From: Oscillospiraceae bacterium
Lineage (GTDB): Bacteria; Bacillota; Clostridia; Oscillospirales; Oscillospiraceae
Length of the DNA: 33,739 nucleotides
Direction of reading: 5' to 3'
Assembly: GCA_017958265.1 (NCBI GenBank)
Contig: JAGDDB010000168.1
Span: 1-33,739, forward strand
Positions within the stretch are counted from its first letter, which is position 1. Each line of letters opens with the position of its first letter. Position numbers and translations under genes: made by a program. This document shows positions 1-9,282 of the stretch, in pieces. Under the pieces are notes generated by a model that was given only the letters and a program-made list of their open reading frames with translations, was not told the origin of the DNA and ran no database searches.

Positions 1-671
1 ATCCTGTCCGCTATGCGTCCGGGACTGTCGTTCCAGTCCACGGGGCACAGCTCCTTGGTGATCGGCGGGGCATAGGTCGCCAGCGAATGGTCTTGGGGCG
101 TCCTTTGTTCAATGCCCTTTTCGATATCCGCCAGCGTCTTCACCAAAAGCTCGGCCCCCAGCGGTTTGAGCCGCTCATACACGCTTCCGAAGCTTTCGTA
201 TTCACCCACCGCGAGCGATGCGCTGGCTATCATGTCGCCTGTATCCATTTCGCTGTCCATATACATGGTGGTCACGCCCGCTTCTTTTTCACCGTTGAGC
301 ACCGCCCACTGTATCGGTGCGGAGCCCCGGTATTTCGGCAAAAGCGAGGCATGCACGTTCACGCAGCCCTCAGGCGGTATATCCAGCACGGCGCGGGGCA
401 GTATGCGCCCGTAAGCCACTACCGCGAAAATATCGGCTCCCGCCTCCTTGAAGGCCTGCACGGTCTCCGGCACTTTGAGCGCCGTCGGCTGCATCACCGG
501 TATGCGGGCGCTCTCAGCGTATTCCTTGACGGGACTTTTCGCCATCTTCATTCCGCGGTTTTTCGGCCTGTCGGGCTGTGTGCACACCGCGGTCACCTCG
601 TGCCCCGCCCTTATGACCGCGTCAAGACATGCCGCGGCATAATCGGTGGTGCCCATGAACAAAACTTTCAT
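1..671 (-). CDS. fmt: Methionyl-tRNA formyltransferase, 3' end outside window
   Basis: The enzyme transfers a formyl group from 10-formyl-tetrahydrofolate to initiator Met-tRNA in the cytoplasm. About 223 N-terminal residues are visible of a usual 310-320; the C-terminal tRNA-binding domain lies beyond the left edge. The protein opens MKVLFMGTTDYAA (Rossmann-type formyltransferase start). It carries the signature VNVHASLLPKYRGSAPIQWA, with the catalytic Asn and His, then MDTGDM with the conserved Asp. The ATG at 669-671 follows GAAAGGAAAG. Only 21 bases separate it from the def stop, so the two are almost certainly co-transcribed; they add and remove the same formyl group. I see no frameshift in the visible part. 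Confidence 0.95.
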   Translation of the reverse strand, partial: MKVLFMGTTDYAAACLDAVIRAGHEVTAVCTQPDRPKNRGMKMAKSPVKEYAESARIPVMQPTALKVPETVQAFKEAGADIFAVVAYGRILPRAVLDIPPEGCVNVHASLLPKYRGSAPIQWAVLNGEKEAGVTTMYMDSEMDTGDMIASASLAVGEYESFGSVYERLKPLGAELLVKTLADIEKGIEQRTPQDHSLATYAPPITKELCPVDWNDSPGRIADR

Positions 672-692
672 TGCTTTCCTTTCGGCGGCTGC

Positions 693-1208
693 TTATTCTT
701 CCGCTTCTCCGCTGAGCGCGGCAAGCTCCTCGTCGTCCAGGAAGCGGTCCGCTATCTCATCGAAGAGCACGCCCTCGAGATGGTCTATCTCATGGCAGCA
801 CGCCCGGGCCAGCAGCTCGTCCGCCTCAAGGAAAAACTCATTCCCGAAACGGTCCTGAGCCTTTACCTTCACATGCTCCGGTCTGGTCACGATGCCCCAG
901 ATATCCGGCAGGCTCAGGCAGCCCTCCGGGCCGATCTGCTCGCCCTCCCGTTCCACGATCTCGGGGTTGATGAGCTCGTATATCACCGGCTCTTCCCCGC
1001 TCACGTCTTCCACTATAACGGCTCTGCGCAGCACGCCGACCTGCGGCGCTGCCAGACCTACGCCGTTGGCCTGCTCGAGAGTCTGCTTCATATCGTCAAG
1101 CAGCTGATGCAGTCTGGGATTGAATTCCGTCACCGCACGGCTCTTTTTTTTCAGGCTCAGATCGCCCTTTGTCAGTATTTTTCTTATTCCCAATTCCTTC
1201 GACCTCAT
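693..1208 (-). CDS. def: Peptide deformylase
   Basis: Removes the N-formyl group from nascent proteins. The 171-residue protein has all three deformylase motifs: GVGLAAPQ (residues 49-56), EGCLSLP with the metal-ligand Cys97, and HEIDH at 139-143 with two His ligands and the catalytic Glu140. Length is normal for the family. The ATG overlaps the priA stop in an ATGA junction, which implies translational coupling, and fmt follows 21 bases downstream. The first few residues before GIRKILTKGD are a little longer than usual, but the overlap supports this start. Confidence 0.96.
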   Translation of the reverse strand: MRSKELGIRKILTKGDLSLKKKSRAVTEFNPRLHQLLDDMKQTLEQANGVGLAAPQVGVLRRAVIVEDVSGEEPVIYELINPEIVEREGEQIGPEGCLSLPDIWGIVTRPEHVKVKAQDRFGNEFFLEADELLARACCHEIDHLEGVLFDEIADRFLDDEELAALSGEAEE

Positions 1209-3634
1209 TCCGTGGGATCCGTGTCGCCGTGCAGCGACAGATCCCTGAATCTTTTATCCGATGAATATTTTTTGATCGCCGCGGCAATGACCGCCCTTAT
1301 CTCCCCCGAAGGATCGGCGTTTACCGTTACGCGGTAACGGTAGCGGTCGTTCACCTTCAGCACCGTCGCCGGCGCCGGTCCGAGCACGCGGAAGTGTGTG
1401 GAGCGCTCCAGCGACGCGGCAAGCTCGCCCGCGCACTGCAGCACCTTGTGTTCCTCCGTTCCGGATACGGTGATGCAGTAAAGCTCCATTACCGGCGGGG
1501 CCCGGAGTATCTGCCGCAGCTTGATCTCGTTTTCGTAAAAGCTGTCGTAATCCTGTTTCGCGGCGCATTGTATCACGGGATTGTCCGGCGTGAGCGTCTG
1601 TATGACGGCTCTGCCCTCCTTGCCTCCGCGTCCCGCCCGTCCGACCACCTGGGTGATCAGGCTGAACGTGCGCTCTCCGGCCCTGTAATCGCCGCTGTAC
1701 AGAGACTGGTCGGCGTTTATCACGCCCACTAACGTTACGTTTTCAAAGTCAAGGCCCTTTGCGACCATCTGCGTGCCTATCAGCACGGGCGTCCGCTCTT
1801 TTTCAAAGCGGCCGAGTATGGCCTCGTGGGTATTGGCGGCGCTGACGGTGTCGGTATCCATGCGTATTATCTCCGCGCCGTCCAGCGCCCTTCGCAGCTC
1901 CTCCTCCACCTTCTGCGTGCCCACGCCGCCGTAGCTCAGTATGCCCGAGCACTCCGGACATGCCTTCACGGCCGTTTCGGAATAACCGCAGTAGTGGCAC
2001 ATCATTCTCCCGTTCGCGGAATGATATGTGAGCTTTGCGCTGCATTTGGGACAGCTGAAAACGTATCCGCACTCCGGGCAGGTCACCGCGCTGCTGCTTC
2101 CCCTTCGGTTTATAAGCAGTATGCTCTGCTCTCCCCGGCTTATGTTCTCCCTCAGCTCACGCAGCAGCATGCGGCTGATATCCGTGCCGTTGCCGTCCCT
2201 GAGTTCCTGCTTCATATCGGCCGTCATGACCTTCGGCAGAGGCATGGTGTTGTACCGCCCGGTCATTCTGAACAGGCTGTATTTCCCCGTGCGGGCATTG
2301 TACATGCTTTCCACCGACGGTGTGGCGGAGCCCAGCAGCAGCAGCGCCCCGCTCTCCACGCAGCGGTATTTCGCGACCTCTCTTGCGTGATATCGCGGCG
2401 CGTTTTCCGATTTGTAGGTATATTCCTGTTCTTCGTCGATGATGAGCAGACCCAGCTTTTCCACGGGTGCAAACACGGCCGAGCGCGTACCGACGACGAC
2501 GTCTACCTTTCCGTCCTTTATCCTGCGCCATTCGTCATAACGTTCCCTTGTCGTCAGCGAAGAATGCAGCACCGCGACCCTGTCCCCGAAATGTCTGTAA
2601 AACACGTCCATCAGCTGGGGCGTCAGCGCGATCTCGGGCACCAGCGTTATTGCGCGGCCTCCCGCGGCTATAACATCGCCGATAAGGCGTATATACACCG
2701 CCGTCTTTCCGCTGCCCGTAACGCCGTAAAGCAGCGCCGCGGAGGCCTTCGGCGCCCTCATCAGCTCCCTGATGCCCTCATAGGCCGCCTGCGGTTCCTT
2801 GCTCAGTGCCGTTATGACCGGCTTGTCGGTGGGGGTAAAATCCGGTCTTTTGTAAGCCGTTCTTTTTATTATCTCGATATATCCGCTCTGCCTGAGCGCG
2901 CGCACGCTCTGCAGCGGCGCGCCGGTATAATAGCGCAGTTCCTTTACGGATGCTTCGCCGAACGAAGCAAGGATGCGAAGAAGCTCCGCCTGCTGCGGCG
3001 CCCGGCGCGTCTTCCTGTCGGCCTCGGCCAACGCCTCTTCTCCGCTTATCAGCAGGCGCGCGATATGATCCGATTTTTCGGTCAGCTTCCGCCTGCCTTC
3101 CATCTCCCGCCTTCCCGTGCCGGCTTTTTCCAGCCGCGAGACCGCCTCCGCGGCGTCCGCGCCCAAAAGCTCTTTGAGCTTTGTAAGCTCCGCGGCTCCG
3201 CCGTGCCCGGCGAGAAAAGAAATCACGGCCGATGCCGCCTCGTCTCCCTCCGCGGCGGCGAGGGCGCTTTCCGCGTCGGTGCACATACGGCATACGCATT
3301 CGCTCTTTATCCACACCCCCGCCGGGAGCATGGCCTTCACGGCGTCGTAAAAGGTGCAGAAAAAGCGTTTTTTCATCCACCTTGCCAGCTCAAGCTGTTT
3401 CGGCGTCAGCAGCGGCGTTTCGTCGAGCCAGGCGTCTATGCTCTTCAGCTCTCCGAAATCGCTGTGTTCCGTCAGCTCCATTACCATGCCCTCCTGCCTG
3501 CGGTTGCCTCTGGCGAAGGGTACGGATACCCTCTTTCCCGCTTCGGCCTGCGCCGTCAGCGCGGCGGGCACGGAATAGTCATACAGCTTGTCTATGGCAT
3601 AGCCGAGGTCGGCCAGCGCGACCCTTGCGATCAT
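1205..3634 (-). CDS. priA: Primosomal protein N', replication restart helicase
   Basis: PriA is the 3'-to-5' DNA helicase that reloads the replisome at stalled forks. The 809-residue protein has an N-terminal DNA-binding region, a Walker A motif (GVTGSGKT), a Walker B/DExH region reading IDEEQE, a helicase C domain (GTQMVAKGLDFENVTLVGV, VVGRAGRGG), and between them a zinc-binding insertion with paired Cys (CPECG, CPKC, CHYCG, CPEC). The fourth residue of the DEEH box is Gln rather than the more familiar His. The gene sits 3 bases after rpoZ and overlaps def by 4 bases. In many Firmicutes coaBC lies between rpoZ and priA; it is absent here. Confidence 0.96.
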   Translation of the reverse strand: MIARVALADLGYAIDKLYDYSVPAALTAQAEAGKRVSVPFARGNRRQEGMVMELTEHSDFGELKSIDAWLDETPLLTPKQLELARWMKKRFFCTFYDAVKAMLPAGVWIKSECVCRMCTDAESALAAAEGDEAASAVISFLAGHGGAAELTKLKELLGADAAEAVSRLEKAGTGRREMEGRRKLTEKSDHIARLLISGEEALAEADRKTRRAPQQAELLRILASFGEASVKELRYYTGAPLQSVRALRQSGYIEIIKRTAYKRPDFTPTDKPVITALSKEPQAAYEGIRELMRAPKASAALLYGVTGSGKTAVYIRLIGDVIAAGGRAITLVPEIALTPQLMDVFYRHFGDRVAVLHSSLTTRERYDEWRRIKDGKVDVVVGTRSAVFAPVEKLGLLIIDEEQEYTYKSENAPRYHAREVAKYRCVESGALLLLGSATPSVESMYNARTGKYSLFRMTGRYNTMPLPKVMTADMKQELRDGNGTDISRMLLRELRENISRGEQSILLINRRGSSSAVTCPECGYVFSCPKCSAKLTYHSANGRMMCHYCGYSETAVKACPECSGILSYGGVGTQKVEEELRRALDGAEIIRMDTDTVSAANTHEAILGRFEKERTPVLIGTQMVAKGLDFENVTLVGVINADQSLYSGDYRAGERTFSLITQVVGRAGRGGKEGRAVIQTLTPDNPVIQCAAKQDYDSFYENEIKLRQILRAPPVMELYCITVSGTEEHKVLQCAGELAASLERSTHFRVLGPAPATVLKVNDRYRYRVTVNADPSGEIRAVIAAAIKKYSSDKRFRDLSLHGDTDPTE

Positions 3635-3637
3635 GGA

Positions 3638-3844
3638 TCAGTCGTATTCCCTGCGCGTCACCGCGCCGCATTTTCCGTCCGCGACCTCGTCTATCGCAAG
3701 AGACACTGCCTTTTTTCTCAGCGGCTCGTTATGCTCGATGGCTTCCTCCGAAATGTCGCGCGAGCGCCTGGCTACCACATTTACCAGCAGATAACGGCTG
3801 TTTATTTTGGAAAGCAGCGTACTCATGGAAGGATAAAGCATCAT
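3638..3844 (-). CDS. rpoZ: RNA polymerase omega subunit
   Basis: Omega is the small subunit that helps assemble and stabilise RNA polymerase. The 68-residue product starts MMLYPSMSTLLSKINSRYLL, then has the conserved VNVVARRSRDI segment and ends soon after the region equivalent to KAVSLAIDEVADGK. The reading frame is open to 3892, but I chose the ATG at 3842-3844. It gives the normal N-terminus, lies 5 bases after the gmk stop, and has a GGAG inside the gmk 3' end as its ribosome binding site. An ATG three bases later is also possible. The gmk-rpoZ order is the standard Firmicutes arrangement. Confidence 0.9.
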   Translation of the reverse strand: MMLYPSMSTLLSKINSRYLLVNVVARRSRDISEEAIEHNEPLRKKAVSLAIDEVADGKCGAVTRREYD

Positions 3845-3849
3845 TTTGA

Positions 3850-4464
3850 TCAATCTCCGTTCAAATAATGTAGTCTGTTGACGGTCCGGCATTTTTCCGC
3901 CGTGATGATGGCCTCCACCTCGTCGGCTGCCGTCTCGACCCTGTCGTTGATTATTATATATTTATACATCTCCGCCCGGCCGCATTCTATGCGGGCCTGG
4001 GCAAGACGCGCGCGTATTTTTTCCTCGCTGTCGGTGCTTCTCAGTCTCAGTCTTTCCTCGAGCTGCGCAAAGCTCCCCGGAAACAGAAACATGGATATCG
4101 CGTCGGGACGCATTTTCATCACCTTCGCGGCGCCCTGAGTTTCGATATCGAGTATCACGTCTACGCCGCGGCTGAGCATTTCGTCGCAGGGCGCGGCGGG
4201 CGTGCCGTAATAATTCCCCACATACTCGGCATACTCCAGCAGCTCTCCCTTATCTATCATTTCCATGAACTTGTCGCGGGATACGAAAATATAGTCCTTG
4301 CCGTCCCGTTCTCCGCGTCTCGGCTCCCTTGTCGTCGCCGAAACGGAAAAATACACATTATCCAGCCGCTTGAGCAGCTGCGCCACCAATGTGCTTTTCC
4401 CGGCTCCCGACGGGCCGGAAATAACGTAAAGTCTGCCTTTTTCTCCGTTATTCATCGTCTTCAT
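3850..4464 (-). CDS. gmk: Guanylate kinase
   Basis: Phosphorylates GMP (and dGMP) to GDP with ATP, in purine nucleotide metabolism. The 204 residues show the P-loop GPSGAGKS (17-24), the GMP-binding segment [13 protein letters not shown], the [12 protein letters not shown] stretch and the DIETQGA motif, followed by the lid region. Length is typical. The first ATG lies within the 3' end of remA (17-base overlap) and has GGAG nine bases upstream; a second ATG three codons later has no good site. Position between remA and rpoZ is conserved in Firmicutes. Confidence 0.96.
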   Translation of the reverse strand: MKTMNNGEKGRLYVISGPSGAGKSTLVAQLLKRLDNVYFSVSATTREPRRGERDGKDYIFVSRDKFMEMIDKGELLEYAEYVGNYYGTPAAPCDEMLSRGVDVILDIETQGAAKVMKMRPDAISMFLFPGSFAQLEERLRLRSTDSEEKIRARLAQARIECGRAEMYKYIIINDRVETAADEVEAIITAEKCRTVNRLHYLNGD

Positions 4465-4705
4465 CCGCCGTTTCTCCCGTGATCCTGCTGCCCACCGTTT
4501 CCGGCTGTATCGCCGAAAGGATCACATGACCGCTGTCGGCTATCACCACCGCCCTCGTTTTTCTGCCGTAGGTGGCGTCGATGAGCCGGCCGCTTTCGCG
4601 GGCATCCTGGATTATCCTTTTTATCGGGGCCGACTCCGGACTGACTATGGCTATTATGCGTCCGGCCGATACCATATTGCCGTATCCGATGTTTACAAGC
4701 TTCAC
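4448..4705 (-). CDS. remA: RemA/YlzA-family (DUF370) DNA-binding regulator
   Basis: RemA of Bacillus subtilis is a small DNA-binding activator of extracellular matrix and osmoprotection genes. In Clostridia the orthologue is a conserved neighbour of gmk whose targets are mostly unknown. This 85-residue protein has the family pattern: [12 protein letters not shown] at the N-terminus, then [34 protein letters not shown] and [14 protein letters not shown]. It starts with GTG (4703-4705) behind GGAGG. The acidic tail after residue 75 overlaps the gmk start. Assignment is by sequence and context; the regulatory role here is inferred. Confidence 0.9.
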   Translation of the reverse strand: MKLVNIGYGNMVSAGRIIAIVSPESAPIKRIIQDARESGRLIDATYGRKTRAVVIADSGHVILSAIQPETVGSRITGETADEDDE

Positions 4706-4718
4706 GGTTTTTCCTCCG

Positions 4719-5597
4719 TCACTCCAAATTCTGCGCCTGTTCGCGTATTTTCTCTATTTCGGATTTCAGATCTATCACCATGCCGCTTATCTCCAGATCG
4801 GAGCACTTGGAGCCTATCGTATTCGCCTCGCGGTTGAGCTCCTGCACCAGGAAATCGAGCTTGCGGCCGATGCTGCCCCCTTCCGAGAGCAGCTTTCTGA
4901 TCTGTCTGATATGGCTGCCGAGTCTTACGAGCTCTTCGTCCACCGCCGTTTTATCGGCGAATATCGCGGCCTCGGCAAGTATCCTCGACTGATCTATATT
5001 GACCCCCTGAAGTATTTCCTCCATCCGGGCGCTGAGCTTTTCGCGGTATTCCTTCACCGTATCGGGAGAGCGCAGCTCCACGGCGCGGCGCAGCGATTCT
5101 ATCGTATCGAGCTTGGAAGATATGTCTGCCGCGAGACGTTCGCCCTCCGCGGCGCGCATGGCGCACAGCTTGCCGAGGGCCTCCTTTACCGCGCTTTTGA
5201 GCTGCTCGGTAAAGGCCTCCGTGTCCGTCTCGGCCTTTTCCACGCTCAGCACCTCGGGCAGCCTGCTGTATGCCGACGCGCCCATGTCGTTTCTGATGCG
5301 GTATTTCGTTTCCATATCCGCGACCGCGTCCATATACGCCTTCAGCACGTTCTCGTTCACGCGCACGACGGCGTCGCTCTTGCCGCTGTCGTCCACGCTT
5401 ATGAACACGTCCGCCTTTCCTCTTACGAGGGCGTCCTGAACGAGATTTTTTACCGTTTCCTCGGCAAAAGAATACGCTCTCGGGATCTTTACCGAGCAAT
5501 CAAGAAAACGGTTGTTCACGCTCTTGATCTCCACGCTGATGTTTGCCGGTCCTTCGGTGCTTTTGCAGCTTCCGAAGCCTGTCATACTGTTGATCAT
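4719..5597 (-). CDS. yicC: YicC-family endoribonuclease
   Basis: YicC-type proteins are single-strand endoribonucleases. The 292-residue product begins [11 protein letters not shown], the typical YicC start, continues with [14 protein letters not shown], and ends with the conserved block [18 protein letters not shown] followed by a helix ending [12 protein letters not shown], both family hallmarks. The frame is open far upstream, to 5945, but the ATG at 5595-5597 gives the family N-terminus and overlaps the upstream gene's TGA as ATGA. remA follows 13 bases downstream. The extended N-terminus would be arginine/glycine-rich sequence antiparallel to nothing conserved, so I reject it. Confidence 0.94.
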   Translation of the reverse strand: MINSMTGFGSCKSTEGPANISVEIKSVNNRFLDCSVKIPRAYSFAEETVKNLVQDALVRGKADVFISVDDSGKSDAVVRVNENVLKAYMDAVADMETKYRIRNDMGASAYSRLPEVLSVEKAETDTEAFTEQLKSAVKEALGKLCAMRAAEGERLAADISSKLDTIESLRRAVELRSPDTVKEYREKLSARMEEILQGVNIDQSRILAEAAIFADKTAVDEELVRLGSHIRQIRKLLSEGGSIGRKLDFLVQELNREANTIGSKCSDLEISGMVIDLKSEIEKIREQAQNLE

Positions 5598-6088
5598 TTT
5601 TTCGTCTTCCTGCTTATGTAAATTTCTATCAGTGCGCTCATGAGCCGATCGTATAATATAAACGCCGGCAGAGATATCGCCGCGGCTGCGGCGGCCGCCG
5701 TCGGCGAAGGCTTTCCGATGATCGCGGTATACGCCAGATATATCGCAGCCTCCGCGGCGAGCAGGGCGAGCAGCTTCAGCGGCAGCTGGAGACGCGGCCT
5801 TATCCGCCGCTCCACAACGCTTTTCAGTATCGGGTACCAGCCGAGAAACAGCGCGTATACCGCGCATGTCAGCTTCGTCGGGCAAATCAGCAGCGCCGCC
5901 GCGGACGATACGGCAAATGACGCCAGCGCCCGGCCTCTCCCGCATTCCACCGTGACGAGCGCGGCTCCGAGGGCTGCGGCGGCCGTCAGCGCGATCTTCC
6001 CGGAAGGCACCGCGCTTGCCAGGTACAGCAGCGCCGTTTCCGCGGCCGCGATCATGGCCGCAAGCGTCAGTTTCCTTATTTCGCTCAT
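5594..6088 (-). CDS. Hypothetical multi-pass membrane protein
   Basis: I do not recognise a named family. The 164 residues are very alanine- and leucine-rich and form about five or six hydrophobic segments (roughly residues 8-25, 29-45, 50-78, 98-122 and 124-150). A short positive segment (VVERRIRPR) lies between the halves and a basic tail (ISRKTKK) ends the protein. The size and topology recall small ECF-type substrate-binding subunits, but no diagnostic motif is visible. It begins one base after the DnaJ-like gene and overlaps yicC by 4 bases. There is no good ribosome binding site, so translation probably depends on coupling to the upstream gene. Confidence 0.75.
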   Translation of the reverse strand: MSEIRKLTLAAMIAAAETALLYLASAVPSGKIALTAAAALGAALVTVECGRGRALASFAVSSAAALLICPTKLTCAVYALFLGWYPILKSVVERRIRPRLQLPLKLLALLAAEAAIYLAYTAIIGKPSPTAAAAAAAISLPAFILYDRLMSALIEIYISRKTKK

Positions 6089-6089
6089 G

Positions 6090-6722
6090 TCAGCAGCATG
6101 GCACCAGGTCTCCGCCGAGGCATTCGCAGCAGCAGTCCGCCAGCAGAAGGTTGCCGCAGCAGTTGAGGCTCTGTCTGCCTATATTGGCGCTCCCCGCGGG
6201 ACGGTAGAAGCTGCCTCCCGCATTCATATACTGCAGGGCCTGCCTGTATTCCTGATTGGACGGATCCATGCTCACGGCCATGCGGTAATTGCGCTCCGCT
6301 TCGTCTATCCAGCCGCGCTTGTAGTCCACGCTGCCCATGAGAAAATACCACTCCGCGTCGCGCCGTCTTATACCCTCAAGCATCTGCTTTGCCGCGTTGA
6401 TATCCCCGCGGCGTATTGCCTGTCTTATTTCTGCGTACACGGATGAGCCCGTATATCCCGTGCCCGACGACGTACTGCGGCTATATTCCTCCGAGGCCGA
6501 GGCCGAGCCCGAATAACCGGAAGAGCTTTGAGACGTCCTGCCTTTGCTCACGGCGTCGTAGGCCTCGTTTATCTCTTTCATTTTCTCCTGAGCCAGGTCG
6601 GCAAGAGGGTTATCCTGATAATTATCGGGATGGTATTTTCTTGCCAGGTCTCTGTACGCCTTTTTTATTTCATCCTCGCTTGCGTTCGGCGAAACGCCCA
6701 GTACCGAATACGGATCCTTCAT
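6090..6722 (-). CDS. J-domain protein with TPR-like middle and Cys-rich tail
   Basis: The 210-residue protein has an N-terminal J domain (about 1-65) with the HPD motif at residues 31-33, needed to stimulate an Hsp70 ATPase. A Ser/Gly/Thr-rich linker follows (about 66-95). A helical stretch resembling TPR repeats ([36 protein letters not shown]) comes next. The last 23 residues (188-210) hold nine Cys in CC, CCC, EC and CC clusters, separated by LLLAD and GGDLVP. Such tails recur in short clostridial J-proteins as I remember them; metal binding or membrane attachment is a guess. A strong AAGGAG precedes the ATG. It overlaps DUF5685 by 4 bases and lacks the zinc and substrate domains of true DnaJ. 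Confidence 0.9.
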   Translation of the reverse strand: MKDPYSVLGVSPNASEDEIKKAYRDLARKYHPDNYQDNPLADLAQEKMKEINEAYDAVSKGRTSQSSSGYSGSASASEEYSRSTSSGTGYTGSSVYAEIRQAIRRGDINAAKQMLEGIRRRDAEWYFLMGSVDYKRGWIDEAERNYRMAVSMDPSNQEYRQALQYMNAGGSFYRPAGSANIGRQSLNCCGNLLLADCCCECLGGDLVPCC

Positions 6723-7564
6723 AAATGCTCCTTAGTTTTTTTGCGCGGCAAACCGAAGCTGCCGTCCAGGACCGCGGCCGCCGCGGCGGGCAGGCCGAGG
6801 TAAATGATATTTTCCAAAACCGGAGTATACTCCGTCGCGTCCAGCAGCTCATAAGCCGAGGATATCAGCCCCCGGGTATGATCAAGCAGGCGTTCTATCC
6901 CGCTCATATCCGGCTTTTCGCCGTAGCGCGCGGCGACGGCGTTGAAGCGGCCCGCCTTCGCGTCCTGCTCCATGTCGCATACCGCGTCCGCGATATAAAT
7001 GAAACGTCCGAGCTGATAAAGCAGCTGACCGAGTATCCTTTTTCTGTCGCCTTTTTCATCCTGTGCCGCCTGCGCCAGAACAGAGGCGAACTTATCCGCG
7101 TTTTCATCAAGTGACGGATTTCTTTTTTCCTCCAAAAGCGCGAGTTCTTTCAGTCTTTCGCGGCAAAAAAGCGCAAATTCCCCGCGTTCGCGTGACGCTC
7201 TGACATATCCGCGGTGCAGTGCCATGCGTGCCAGACGGTATCTGAAGCCCTCGCGGTCCCGCACGGCGTCGTCCGCCTTCAGATACGCCAGGATCACGCT
7301 CATGTCCGCCGCTCTGTCCATGGCCGTTCCGCATCTGCAGCAGTTCTTTTTCACGAAGGGCGACGCTATGCAGCGGCGGCTGTACATTTCGCACTCGTCC
7401 CCGAGCAGCATGGCAAGGAAGGTGAAATCATAATTCACCGCAAAGCGTCCCGCAATGCCGCAGCGTTTTTTCATCGCGTGGCACAGTCCGCAGTATGCCG
7501 CCTTGAACAGCTCGTAATCCTTTACCTTCAGCTCCGCTTTCAGCGGCCGAACATACCCGAACAT
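6719..7564 (-). CDS. DUF5685-family cysteine-rich protein
   Basis: Function unknown. The 281 residues match the DUF5685 pattern I recall from Clostridia: MFGYVRP at the start, then [20 protein letters not shown], a [10 protein letters not shown] segment, and a second Cys cluster. The Cys at 25, 28, 35, 58, 65, 75, 76 and 78 look like ligands for one or two metal sites. The rest is predicted helical, with [23 protein letters not shown] near residue 185, which loosely recalls all-alpha enzyme folds with an Asp-rich helix. The ATG has GGAGAG upstream. It sits between the RseC-like and J-domain genes, overlapping both. Confidence 0.82.
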   Translation of the reverse strand: MFGYVRPLKAELKVKDYELFKAAYCGLCHAMKKRCGIAGRFAVNYDFTFLAMLLGDECEMYSRRCIASPFVKKNCCRCGTAMDRAADMSVILAYLKADDAVRDREGFRYRLARMALHRGYVRASRERGEFALFCRERLKELALLEEKRNPSLDENADKFASVLAQAAQDEKGDRKRILGQLLYQLGRFIYIADAVCDMEQDAKAGRFNAVAARYGEKPDMSGIERLLDHTRGLISSAYELLDATEYTPVLENIIYLGLPAAAAAVLDGSFGLPRKKTKEHL

Positions 7565-8022
7565 CAGTCTGCGCTCTCCGTTTCGTCCCCCGGCTGCGCG
7601 CGCTGCCGGCTGTCGACGGATATTATCTCATATTCAAGCGGCCTGTCATGCCTGATAAATCTGTTTATTGCCGCAACTGCCGCCGCGCCCAAAGCGAAGC
7701 CCGCAAGGCTGCCCGTTATACAGATCGTTTCATTTGCCGAAAGCCTGTCAAGAAGCAGGTATACCGCCGCGCACAACAGCGGCGGCAAAAGATATACCAG
7801 AGCAGCCGCGCCCAGAACGCGTCCGGTGGCGCTCTCTATGGTCACGCAGTCTCCGGGGAGCGCGCCTGCGGCATTGCGCGCAAGCACGCTCACGCTTTTT
7901 TCATTTCTTCCGCAGCCGAGCGTACACTCTCCGCAGTCATGTCCGCATGCGGACACTCTCTCCACTCTGACGCGGGCCAGGCCGCCCTCAAGCAGCGCGC
8001 CCACCGTCGCTTTCTGAGTCAT
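7564..8022 (-). CDS. RseC/MucC-like (SoxR-reducing) membrane protein
   Basis: RseC-family proteins are small membrane proteins linked to Rnf/Rsx electron transfer and SoxR reduction. The 152-residue product has an N-terminal cytosolic part with the family Cys pattern CxxxCxxCxxxC (Cys 26, 30, 33, 37), then two transmembrane segments (about 68-88 and 97-118) and a short polar tail. Its start is 6 bases after the cdaR stop, and its TGA overlaps the DUF5685 ATG as TGATG. No rnf genes are in the window, so the electron-transfer role is inferred from the family only. Confidence 0.8.
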   Translation of the reverse strand: MTQKATVGALLEGGLARVRVERVSACGHDCGECTLGCGRNEKSVSVLARNAAGALPGDCVTIESATGRVLGAAALVYLLPPLLCAAVYLLLDRLSANETICITGSLAGFALGAAAVAAINRFIRHDRPLEYEIISVDSRQRAQPGDETESAD

Positions 8023-8028
8023 ACGGCG

Positions 8029-9282
8029 TCACTCATCCTTTGTGATATCCACTACTATGGTATAGCTGCTGCCTACGGCGCCCACGTTTTCTTCGCTGTC
8101 CACATATACGCGCCCCGGCAGCGAATAGCGCCCCACAGCCTGGCCTATGTTCGCAAGATCGACCACTATCACGACGTCGTCCGCGTCGATATTCTCAAGG
8201 CTCTCCGCCTTTCCTCTGATCAGCACCTCTTTATACTGGGTTATCGCATCGGCGGAATATCCGTCCGAGATATTGTTTATTTCAATATTCGTTGCTATGA
8301 TCCGCTTCGTTTCGAGCCCCTTCAGGGTCACCTCGACCTCTGCCTCCGTCTCTCCGGAGAGGTTGTGCACGTCGTTGGGAAGCGGTATTGCGAAGGTCCT
8401 GCTGAACGCCGTGGCAAACTCGCTGAGGTCGACCGAGCCGAGGGATATGCGGTTGATGCTGTTCAGTATGTCGGCGCTGCCCGTCAGGCTTATCACGGGC
8501 GGATCGATCTCCACAATTGCGTTTTCTTCCTCGGCGCCTCCGCCCGGGATCAGGTCCACTCCCAGGACCACATCCTTTACCATGACCACGGGTACGGTGT
8601 ATTTAACAGCCTGCACGTCGGTAGTCAGGCCGTCGCCGCTGACCGGGTTCCCGTTCTCATCCGTAAGGGTAAAGCTTACTATCCCCGTTACGCTCCTTGT
8701 CAGATTTTCTCTCTGCACGACCACATGCGCGTAGCGTATCTGCGAGACCAGCTCCGCCGGTCCCATGACCTCGACGGTCTCGGGCTCGTATTCGATCTGC
8801 TCCAGCATATACCCGTCGGCAACGCTGCCGTCGAAATCGCCCTTGATCTCCACCGGCTTTTTCGACATCTGATCCACCTTTACGGTGATGTATTCCGGAG
8901 TTTTCGAGATAATGAAAATATCCTCCGCGCCCTTGCCGACGCCGGTGAATTCGACGTTATACACCCTGTCGTATTCTCCCGCCGAACGTATGTCCGTCAG
9001 ATCCACGGTGATGCGCACGTCTCCGCGGGAGATCGGCGCGACGACGCTGCGCTTGCCGAGCAGCGTCAGATCCACGCTTCCCGTGCTCACCCCGGTCACC
9101 ACCAGCTGTCTGTCGGCGAGGATCTCGTCTACTCCGATGTACTCCACCTCTATGCCAGACACCGTGTTGTTCACGTCCTTGTTCTCATAGTTCACAACGT
9201 ACATCCACAGCAGCACTGAGGCGAGTATCGAAATGATGATATAAAGGGTCTTGCTTTTCCGTATATTATTTAACTTTTTCAT
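8029..9282 (-). CDS. cdaR: YbbR-domain protein, CdaA regulator CdaR
   Basis: CdaR is the extracytoplasmic regulator that binds and modulates the diadenylate cyclase CdaA. The 417-residue protein has one N-terminal membrane segment (about 12-30, LYIIISILASVLLWMYVV) and a long beta-rich exterior built from about four YbbR repeats, with recurrent patterns such as VEIKGDFDGSVADGYML, YEPETVEVMGP and VDLTDIRSAGEY. It overlaps the cdaA 3' end by 17 bases, the standard arrangement. The glmM gene that often completes this operon in Firmicutes is not here; the next gene is RseC-like. Confidence 0.92.
   Translation of the reverse strand: MKKLNNIRKSKTLYIIISILASVLLWMYVVNYENKDVNNTVSGIEVEYIGVDEILADRQLVVTGVSTGSVDLTLLGKRSVVAPISRGDVRITVDLTDIRSAGEYDRVYNVEFTGVGKGAEDIFIISKTPEYITVKVDQMSKKPVEIKGDFDGSVADGYMLEQIEYEPETVEVMGPAELVSQIRYAHVVVQRENLTRSVTGIVSFTLTDENGNPVSGDGLTTDVQAVKYTVPVVMVKDVVLGVDLIPGGGAEEENAIVEIDPPVISLTGSADILNSINRISLGSVDLSEFATAFSRTFAIPLPNDVHNLSGETEAEVEVTLKGLETKRIIATNIEINNISDGYSADAITQYKEVLIRGKAESLENIDADDVVIVVDLANIGQAVGRYSLPGRVYVDSEENVGAVGSSYTIVVDITKDE

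Noticed and set aside
1826-3868. A 680-codon open frame on the plus strand
   Set aside because: It lies wholly antisense to priA, rpoZ and gmk, has no recognisable domain, is rich in Arg/His/Ala and looks like a by-product of high third-position GC on the other strand.
5598-5945. Upstream extension of yicC to 408 residues
   Set aside because: The added part is the membrane-protein gene read in another frame; the inner ATG gives the family N-terminus and an ATGA overlap.
7648-9219. A 523-codon plus-strand open frame
   Set aside because: Antisense to cdaR and the RseC-like gene, with no family features and no ribosome binding site.
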